Shown piece after piece: positions 56,901-64,000 of a DNA stretch of 64,000 bases. This DNA is from Melitaea cinxia. Taxonomy: Eukaryota; Arthropoda; Insecta; Lepidoptera; Nymphalidae. Below the pieces are notes generated by a model. It did no database searches, was not told the origin of the DNA, and saw only the letters and a list, made by a program, of their open reading frames with translations. The position numbers and the translations under genes are program-made. The DNA lies in contig NC_059399.1 of the NCBI RefSeq assembly GCF_905220565.1, positions 14,376,501 through 14,440,500 on the forward strand, given 5' to 3'. How positions within the stretch are numbered: position 1 is the stretch's first letter; the number at the start of each line of letters is the position of its first letter.

Positions 56901-59900
56901 ATGTTTATCTTATAACTTTTACGCTCGATACGCTGAAACTTAACAAAAATTGTGAACTCTAAGACGACTCCGTTTTCAAAACCTATACAAATAAGCACAA
57001 CAGTTACAAGTTATTCTTAACTTTTACACGAAAAGGGAATTAATGTTGAAAGTTTTTACTTATCTTTCGTCATTCTAAATAATAAAAAGAAGTAAACAAA
57101 AGTGACTTTTATAAATAGCCTTATTTATTACAATAAAGTGATACTTAACCAATTACTCCAACAACTCAGGCATATATTTCAATATAAAACTGAAGTGTTA
57201 GGCGTTAACTTTGTAAAATTTGTCAATTTTTAAAACAAAACCGAAGTAAATCCAAATGTTACACATCATTATCAAATGCGTTTTCTGAGAGAATGAAGTA
57301 TAACAAAAATCATCTTTTTATTTTACATCCCTTTTAATCTAATATCGAATTATTTGATGTTACTCAAAACGGCAGCACTTTAATCTCCGCTCACTGCCGG
57401 TGCATCTCTGAATCACGCCACTTTATAAGAACTGACTTGTCAGTTCCAGTTCATAGAAAAGAGAGCAACAGTCGCGTATCTCTCTGTATCTTATAGTTAA
57501 AACGCCGGAGTCGAAGTCTACGTATTCTTTACGCGACGAAGACGGGTTTTCTTGTAAAATCTCCAAATCCACAAATTTTGAGTTACATCTTTGTTTTATT
57601 AAAGGTGCGATATATACACTAGCTGACCCCGCAAACGTTTCTTTGCCATATATGTTATTAACCCGCTTAATCCCCCCTCCTTATAACTTAGGGGTATGAA
57701 AAATAGATGGCTGATTCTCAGACCTACCCGATATGCCCACAAAATTTTATTAAAATCGGTCGAGCCGTTTCGGAGGAGTTTAATGTTTAACACCATGACA
57801 CGAGAATTTTATATATTATAGAGAGAATACTAGTACTGCGGTCACCAACCCACCTGCCCAGCGTGGTGACTATGGGCAAAACACATGGGTTCACGTTATT
57901 TTTGGCGTAAACTTGTGGAGGCCTTTGTCCAGCAGTGGACTGTATTAGGCTGTAATGATAGAGAGAATATATATATATATATATATAAGTAGATATGAAC
58001 CGTTTGATGTTGTGCGGCGTGAGCAGCGGCGGGTAGTGCGCGGCGGGGTCGGCGCGCCGCAGCCACGGGTGCTGCAGCACGCGTTCGGCGCTCAGGCGGT
58101 GCGACGCCTCGCGGACCAGCAGCTGGCCGATCAGCTCCTTGGCCTCGCGCGAGATGTGCGCCCACTCCTCCTCGGGGAAGGAATATCGGCCCTCCTGCAA
58201 TTTACGAGCATTCTTTTAATCTCTTCGAGATTCATATTCGCCTGGTACTTCGCGATAGCTATAGTTGTTGCGATATCTTAACTAAGTCGGATCGGCCCTC
58301 CTGCAATTTACGAGCATTCTTTTAATCTCTGCGCAACTCATATTCGCCTGGTACTTCGCCATACCTACGTAGCTATAGTCGACAAACAAGCGCTCACGTG
58401 ATGGTAAGCGATTACCGTAGCTTATCGCTTCAGCCTAATACAGTCCACTGCTGGACATAGGCTTCCACAAGTTCGTGCCAAAACCGACATGAACCCGTGT
58501 GTTTTGCCCATAGTCACCACGCTGGGCAGGCGGGTTGGTGACCGCAGGGCTTCAGGACCGTAGCTTATTAATCTCTTCGCGATTCATATTCGCCTGGTAC
58601 TTCGCGATACCTACGTAGCTATAGTCAGCAAACAAGCGCTCACGTGGTGGTAAGCGATTACCGTAGCTTATCGCTTCAGCCTAATACAGTCCACTGCTGG
58701 ACATAGGCTTCCACAAGTTCGTGCCAAAAACGACATGTACTCGTGTGTTTTGCCCATAGTCACCACGCTGGGCAAGCGGGTTGGTGACCGCAGGGCTTCA
58801 GGACCGTAGCTTATACATGCGTCAGATACATCAATGCTATTCTGATGCTTAAATAAAATATTAATCACTAAGGAAAGACAGTAATTTTGTATGATAAGAC
58901 AAATTAACTGTTTTTTTTTTAACAGTCAAGAATGGGCTCCTTATATTGTAACTAGCTGACCCCGCAAACGTTGTTTTGCCATATGTTTTATTAACCTTCT
59001 CAACCCCCCCCCCCCCTATAACTTAGGGGAATGAAAAATAGATGTTGTTCGGTTCTCAGATCCACCTGATATGCACACAAAATTTCATGAGAATCGGTCA
59101 AGCCGTTTCGGAGGAGTTTACAAACAGCACCGCGACACGAGAATTTTATATATTAGATTTACAGACGAACAAATTTACTTGCTTAGGCTTGCCAACCTAG
59201 TTGTATACCATTACCATTTAAAAAAAATGAAGTGTACAAACCTGGATAGAGGTGAAGAGCAGGTCCTGGCAGGCGCGGCAGTTGTCGCCGCGCTCCCAGC
59301 CGCAGTCGGCGCCGCAGTCGGCCCGGAAGGGCGGGTAGCCGCACAGCAGGATGTACGCGATGACGCCCAGCGACCACAGGTCGCAGCGCTTGTCGTAGTG
59401 CGTCGCCGCCGAGCCCGCGAACAGGGATACCACTTCGGGCGCCATGAATTCCGCACTGCCCACCTGCACGATGTTCATATATAAACCACCTATCTATATG
59501 AAATAGTAGTCGCCCGGTGGTCGAATTTCGACCATAATTAATTACAATTGTAAGTTTGAAGATTATTAAAGTTCTGCTGTCAAAGACTGTACTTCTATGA
59601 TAAGTGTGTGTGTGTCAAATACACAGTAGTGTATGTAATGTTTTTTACTGATTTAATGTATTTTTTATGCATAATTAAAAAAAATTAACATTCTCTGCAT
59701 AAACTATAAGTGTGTGAAATTTCATACTGCTCCGTCTGCGCAATTCGTAAAAAGAGGTGCAAAGTTTTTGCTTCACTATTAATATATTGATAAAAACTAA
59801 TCGACGTCATGTATGTACTTTCATAACTTTAGAACGAATGCACAAAATGAATAACTGTTTTTTTGGTTGTTGTACTGTTGTAATGGTGCGTGTGCCGTTT

Positions 59901-62900
59901 ATTATTACGTACACTTAATAGCGATCGTTACTCATAATAGGGAATATATCCGCTAACCCGCATGGAGCAGCATGGTGAATTAAGCTCTAATCCTTCTCCT
60001 ACATAGGGAAAGAGGCCTATGCCCAGCACTGGGATGTTACAGACTGAAGCGTAGCGTAGCGTTCATGTCTTACCGGCGTCATGAGTTGCGGGGTCGCCAG
60101 TGGGCTCGCGAGACTCGAAGTGAAACTGATGCCGCTCCCGAGATCAAAGTCACAAATCTTGACCGGGCAGAGACTGTCGCGGTTGACGCACAGAATGTTC
60201 TCGGGCTTTAGGTCGCGGTGAGCCACGCCCTTGCCGTGAAGGAAGTGGAGTGCGTTCGCTATCTCCCGAACAATCTCCGCCGCTTGCGGCTCTGAGAAGT
60301 ACTGATGCTCCTGTATCCTAGACAGGAGTTGACCGCCGTTGATCTGTAACAAATAAAAAAAAAATCATTACATTACCTGTTAATGCAAACGTACTTATCT
60401 ATCATAAACGTACTGGCGTTTGTTTCGTTGATTGACCTTTATCTTAATGCTATAATTGGAGACTTTATTATATAATTGGAGCGAAAAAATATCTATCTAC
60501 TCGTGACACCGTTAATCTACTCTGGTATATTATGTTTAAACCATTAACACAATTAAACATGCATCAGCCCTTGTTTTAAAGTCCCTACTTAAAATTTCCG
60601 CACCATTTACTCTACGTCCCTACCCCTATACTTTATTATTTTTTATGCGACAGGATATCTTTATATAACCGTCCTTCAACAATGTCCCAAGCGCAGACTA
60701 GGTCCAGCGCAGATCCGGTTTTGTAAGCACTAACAATTGACATTTATTATGAAAAAAGGAACATTTTTCCAAACTAATGTTAAATATAACCTTGTTTCGA
60801 TCTTTGTTTCGATAAAATTATTTAGGTATTTGCTAGTGATACTGGGTATACAATAAACGTTGGGTAATGGTCGAGGAACGGCTATTCGCATACAGACCGT
60901 AATGTTGTAGCATTTGTAACTAACTTTGGCCTTGTTGAAAGCTTAACACTTACCGGTGTAAACCGGCTTCCTCGCCTGCCTTAACTCGATTGAATAACTA
61001 TATATAGATAGATAGAATAGTTTATGGGCTATTATAATTTATTAGCGTTATCAATTCATACAGTAGTTGATATGAATAGTGAACTCAATATCTTTATTAG
61101 CGTAATTAAAAAAAAAAAAAAACAATTGCGTAAAGTGTAGAAAAAAGTCTTGAGTTCATATAACTCGACGATAACTATTCATTATAATTTTATACTTTTA
61201 CATGTACATATGTATATGTATATATATAACGGGTGCGTCCGAATTAATATGATGCGTCATCGTATAAATACACTGTTCAACATTCATCGTTATTTCACTT
61301 TTGAATAAAAATTAAGGCTAAAATGGTAACGCTGACAAATAAAGTTGAACCTTGACTTATAAATATGCAAACTCATTGCAAATGAACCTCGCGAAACAAC
61401 AATTTATAAACCGACACTATAATAGCGTATGTGTGCAACTTTTGTATAACACATTTAAATGTTTGATTGTGTTTTGTTTGATGAAGCTCGCAATATTCGC
61501 AGTGACGCATTTGCGAACTCAATCTAAGAAGAAATCTGCAATTATTGAAGGCGACTTGTGCACTTTCTAACATTATTAACATACAATGTTATTGTACAGA
61601 ATTTGTTACCGTTTTCTTCTCTTTGTGTTTGTTAATTCTGCCTCGTTATAGATAAGTGTGTCCTAAAAGCGATTTGTATTTCTATTTTAGGTATTATTTT
61701 TAGTCAATTTAATAAAAGGGTAGATATTGAAACAATTGTGCAGTGTGGTGTCGGCCGAGTATAATAGCACCACCCCTCTCTTCCCGTGGGGGTCGTTAAA
61801 GGCGATCGAGGGATAATCCTGGCTCAAAATCATCAGGGTCCTGGAGAAGAAAAACTTTATTTGAAACCCGGAATGGGGTCTCCGTCAAACATTCGTGGCA
61901 TAGCTCAAAAATGCGAAAGACTCCTGCAGCCAAACTGGCACCACACGTATCGACTCGTCGTTCCTGTAGGCCTAGCCAGTGAGGTCGAGAGGGTGGCGCA
62001 GAGATTAGGTAACTCTGCGTTTTACTGAAGAGTGACCTAGGCGACACAGTGTCTGTCTGGCACTGTTTAAATCGTCTGCAATAGACGAACTAAGGCCAAT
62101 GATGATTGTAACATGAAATTGACGTTTTAATTACGTCATTACATAATATTTGTTATCTTTATTGTTTCTGTTATCTTAATATATATAAATCTCGTGTCAC
62201 AATGTTTGTCCTCAATGGACTCCTAAACTACTTAACCGATTTTAGTCAAATTTGCACACCGTGTGCAGTTTGATCCAACTTAAAAGATAGGCTATATTTT
62301 ATTTTGATATACCTATTATGTTATTATTATATTTCAGAAAAAAATAAGGTGATACGAAGTTCGCCAGGTCAGCTAGTATATATATATATATATATTGTAT
62401 TTCTATTAAAATATAATAGTCAAGTAAATATGCATTATTAGAGATTACTCAAAAAATAGGTACTTGTCACATCATAATTAAATTTAAATGGTGGCCATTT
62501 AAAACATCGAAATCAGTCCACCCAGGCAAGTTTTGAGGTAACATAAATAAATAAATAAATAATACAGTCGAATTGAAAACTACTTATTTTGAAGTCAGTT
62601 AAAAAAGCATCAACGACGCTGATGACATACATTAATTATAATTAACCTTAATTATTATACTAGTTTAGTCTACGAGTCATGTCAACTTGTGCCCTATATT
62701 ATGCCCCCTTGTAATTACGAACAGACGCTACAAAAACAAATAAAAACAAAGTGACATATTTGTATGATACATTATTATTTAAATTAAATAAAAAAAATCA
62801 TACAACTTATAACATGCTTAACATATTTCATTTAAAGGCATCATAACACGGTACGAGAAATAAGGTAATGTAACTCTTAACAAGATTTATATTAACTAAG

Positions 62901-64000
62901 CACACATGGACTTGTTTGAAACGATTATTATATAAGGTATAATAGTAAATAAGCCTAAGCCGTTAAGTACTTCGTAAAGGTCAAGCTAATGTAGTCATCA
63001 TGTTTTGCGTCCAAATATACATCATAGATTTCTGACTTGAATAAGGTTAGGGGCCTGTTAGTTATGAATAAAGTTTATCATCGAAATAAGTTACGAATAG
63101 ACTTCAGAACATAAGGAGGTATAATAGGCCATTAGGAGCTGTTTCACCTCAATTAATAAACTAAAAAGCTTTTATATTCATTTTTGCTCATATAAATATC
63201 TCATAAATACAGTGGAATTCAAATTTGAAAGACAACAGGCCCTAAAACTTTAATTTTTAACACTCATCTAAGTTCGTTTTATGTATAAGCACCTTCGAAA
63301 TGAATTCAACATTATGTACGAATGTAGATTAAAAATTCGCCAGTCGTACTAATTAATAGCAAAATATGTATGCTACATTTTTACGATTAATTAAGGACAT
63401 AATATATACTATAACATCCCATACACAACTGGAATATTAATATTGAATTAAAAACAACGTAACAAAAATATCTAGACTAACAAAATTATAAAAATTACAT
63501 TGAGATAAGAGAAATTATCGATAAGAGGTACGTACATACACACAGATACATACGTAAAATACTTTTGCAAATAAGGGAGTGGTGGTGGGAGATCTTACGT
63601 TAACATGACTTGTCATAATTTTTGTGTATGCTATTTTTAATCACGAAATCATTTTTTGGAGAGCGCTTAGCTTTATGTATTATGTATTTGTACCTAGTCA
63701 CTGTAAGTGTGACAGCGTGACAGCAGGAGGGTAGTGGGTCGAAAACGGTAAAATTCCACGTGACGTATTTTAAAGCCTCTAAAATATATTCAGAGTTCTC
63801 ACCTTCTCGAAGACAAGGTAAAACTTGTCTGTGTCCTCAAAGAATTCAATGAGCTGGATTATGTTCGGGTGTCCCTGGCAGTAGTGGAATGTCTCCACCT
63901 CGCGGAACACCCGGGCGCGGGCGTGACCCGGTACCTTGTCGATGATCTTCACTGCAAACTCCTGCCCCGTGTATATGTTGACGCAAGTTTGAACCGAGGC
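50935..64000 (-). CDS. Lk6: MAP kinase-interacting Ser/Thr kinase (MNK/Lk6), 3' five coding exons; 5' end outside window
   Basis: MNKs are activated by ERK/p38 and phosphorylate eIF4E bound to eIF4G. Exons: 64000-63803 (partial), 60343-60074, 59463-59242, 58194-58001 and 51241-50935; 1191 nt, 396 residues visible, all phases consistent (0, 0, 0, 2). Visible features, numbered from the window edge: ATP-binding Lys18 (AVK), HRDLKPEN 108-115, and DFD 131-133 in place of DFG, the MNK hallmark. Two activation-loop TP sites (T150 and T155 in ATPQLMTP) are the expected MAPK targets. GSAEFMAPE follows, then the MNK zinc motif C-x3-C-x7-C-x2-C in CGADCGWERGDNCRAC. The last exon ends LSPPTDSQLLRRRHQ, corresponding to the MAPK-docking LxRRR of mammalian MNKs. 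The N-lobe start, the eIF4G-binding tail and the promoter lie to the right of 64000. Confidence 0.94.
51405..51560 (+). mobile_element. Fragment of the AACCGACTTC repeat
   Basis: Starts TGCTCGCAAACGAAAAAA and ends with a decayed form of the 3' end. In the long MNK intron, about 160 nt from the last exon. Confidence 0.5.
52405..52540 (-). mobile_element. 3' part of a tRNA-derived SINE
   Basis: Reversed body: 'catgtaggagaagaactgga', 'ccacgctactcca', 'agtaacgattgctatcaa'. Confidence 0.5.
52566..52975 (-). mobile_element. Decayed AACCGACTTC repeat, reverse orientation
   Basis: Tips are mutated (AACCATCTTC; GAAGTAGG), but internal lines such as 'cataactttttactgggtgt' are retained. Confidence 0.5.
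53185..53335 (+). mobile_element. 3' end of a LINE-type retroposon
   Basis: Same family as 925-1080 in direct orientation. The stretch 52995-53115 just upstream also recurs at 59695-59770 ('gaaatttcata...ctccgtc...cgcaatt'), so the element probably extends leftward. Confidence 0.45.
53910..54262 (+). mobile_element. Full-length RTE-tailed non-autonomous retroposon
   Basis: Begins 'gtgtggctacggtaccaaag', runs through 'ccctctcttcccgtggatgt' and ends 'aggctgtaatgatgatgatg'. Good reference copy for the family. In the long MNK intron, antisense to the gene. Confidence 0.7.
54312..54490 (+). mobile_element. Helitron-like non-autonomous element
   Basis: Starts 'tctaatatataaaattctcg' and ends 'cgtttgcggggtcagctagt'; about 180 bp, complete. 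The best reference for this family. Confidence 0.65.
54640..55862 (+). mobile_element. RTE-clade LINE fragment, degenerate RT with a mutated catalytic box
   Basis: Longest open part 54794-55264: VDCEKAFDCVETWAVLDSLQ, GVRQQDVISPKLFTTALED, then HFADGIVIFAD where FADD would be expected, and LDKTKVMSNNQ. Stops and shifts follow, but similarity runs on to GRPTK-less remnants of the C-terminus and 'gtccagcagtgcattacaat'. Lies in the long MNK intron, antisense to the gene. Confidence 0.75.
56030..56445 (-). pseudogene. Decayed protein-coding remnant with a poly-Ser tract
   Basis: On the minus strand, 56445-56310 reads TKEVMQVEEENQQNTLSPEA then VTAELTKMMTPTQYFTV. After a frame break, 56275-56170 gives a long Ser run interrupted by one stop, then PTQNPAPQNFTTDCEEKTSY. 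The composition is coding-like but no family is recognised. Lies in the long MNK intron. Could also be an internal part of an unlisted transposon. Confidence 0.3.
56670..56890 (+). mobile_element. RTE-tailed retroposon, 5'-truncated
   Basis: Starts within the body ('aaaaagccgaccggtggcgg') and ends 'ctgtataggttgtaatgata'. In the long MNK intron. Confidence 0.65.
57617..57826 (-). mobile_element. Helitron-like non-autonomous element
   Basis: Reverse copy of 54312-54490 with 'ctagctgaccccgcaaacgt' at the left and 'acgagaattttatatattat' at the right. Confidence 0.65.
57835..57960 (+). mobile_element. RTE-tailed retroposon fragment next to an MNK donor
   Basis: From 'gcggtcaccaacccacctgc' to 'gtattaggctgtaatgata', followed by (AT)n up to the MNK donor at 58001/58000. 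Antisense to MNK. Confidence 0.6.
58290..58803. repeat. Tandem duplication including the MNK exon acceptor flank and RTE tail
   Basis: Two units of about 240 bp (58325-58562 and 58563-58803) each hold 'tcatattcgcctggtacttc', 'aagcgctcacgtg', 'ggtaagcgattaccgtagct' and an RTE-tailed fragment. The head of the first unit (58290-58382) also repeats 58184-58263, which spans the acceptor and first bases of the MNK exon 58194-58001. Confidence 0.65.
58951..59158 (-). mobile_element. Helitron-like non-autonomous element
   Basis: Reverse copy of the same family, with a C run near 59006-59016, about 85 nt downstream of the MNK exon 59463-59242. Confidence 0.65.
59880..60050 (+). mobile_element. 3' part of a tRNA-derived SINE next to an MNK donor
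   Basis: Body from 'tagcgatcgttactcataat' to 'gatgttacagactgaagc'. Antisense to MNK, its end about 22 nt from the donor at 60074/60073. Confidence 0.6.
61742..62108 (+). mobile_element. Second RTE-tailed subfamily: shared head, different body
   Basis: The head 'cccctctcttcccgtggggg' and 'ggcgatcgagggataat' resembles that of 53910-54262, but the body ('ctcaaaatcatcagggtcct', 'aaatgcgaaagactcctgca') is unrelated; ends 'ccaatgatgattg'. Apparently full length. In the MNK intron between exons 64000-63803 and 60343-60074. Confidence 0.5.
62178..62376 (+). mobile_element. Helitron-like non-autonomous element
   Basis: 'aatatatataaatctcgtgt' to 'cgaagttcgccaggtcagct' and CTAGT, followed by (TA)n. 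Confidence 0.6.
62400..62606 (+). mobile_element. Fragment of the AACCGACTTC repeat
   Basis: Contains the internal line 'gtcaagtaaatatgcattat' and a decayed GAAGTCAGTT end. It directly abuts the Helitron-like copy 62178-62376. Confidence 0.45.

Larger units (their letters stand above)
60370..63802. other. MNK intron between the first two visible exons
   Basis: Contains the repeats at 61742-62606. The rest (60370-61740 and 62607-63790) is AT-rich with no exon-like frame; 61225-61270 has a GC-richer patch ('gggtgcgtccgaattaatat'). Confidence 0.4.

Overview
This window is nuclear DNA from an insect, almost certainly a moth or butterfly. The genes are intron-rich with GT/AG boundaries. Introns and spacers are AT-rich and packed with repeat types typical of Lepidoptera: tRNA-headed SINEs, RTE-clade LINE fragments ending in TGA repeats, Helitron-like elements ending in CTAGT, and short DNA transposons. 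No CRISPR array, operon or free-standing tRNA/rRNA gene was found.

Four protein-coding genes can be reconstructed. From left to right: (1) a CYP6-family cytochrome P450, minus strand, 2058-3414, whose last exon lies off the left edge. (2) A small three-exon gene on the plus strand, 5135-7471, assembled here from exons of 91, 86 and 270 bases; it matches the UPF0728 (C10orf53-like) family and has an extra Cys-rich C-terminus. (3) The COPII coat gene Sec24 (A/B type), minus strand, 15 coding exons between 42637 and 11293 plus a likely 5' noncoding exon; every exon-exon phase agrees and the product is 1262 residues. (4) A MAP-kinase-interacting kinase (MNK, the Drosophila Lk6 type), minus strand, five coding exons from the right edge (64000) to 50935, with the 5' part outside the window; a second possible terminal exon lies at 50424-50640.

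Layout: 1-2000 repeats and CYP6 intron; 2058-3414 CYP6; 3415-5134 spacer; 5135-7471 UPF0728 gene; 7472-11010 spacer with a 0.6 kb inverted-repeat transposon; 11011-42990 Sec24, about 80% of it transposon-filled intron, including a 2 kb minisatellite (16.5-18.4 kb) and a 2.8 kb Pogo-like transposon with nested insertions (33.1-35.9 kb); 42990-50340 spacer with an RTE LINE flanked by a target duplication; 50350-64000 MNK with two introns of about 7 kb and 3.5 kb rich in RTE debris.

The genes do not form a pathway. Sec24 selects cargo for ER-derived vesicles, MNK phosphorylates eIF4E downstream of ERK/p38, CYP6 enzymes oxidise plant toxins and other xenobiotics at the ER, and the UPF0728 protein has no established role. 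The most unusual material is the 8-bp minisatellite with a 343-bp higher-order unit apparently carried in a Helitron, the antisense retroposon ends crowded against splice donors, decayed partial copies of a Sec24 exon, and the possible alternative MNK C-terminus that would remove the MAPK docking motif.
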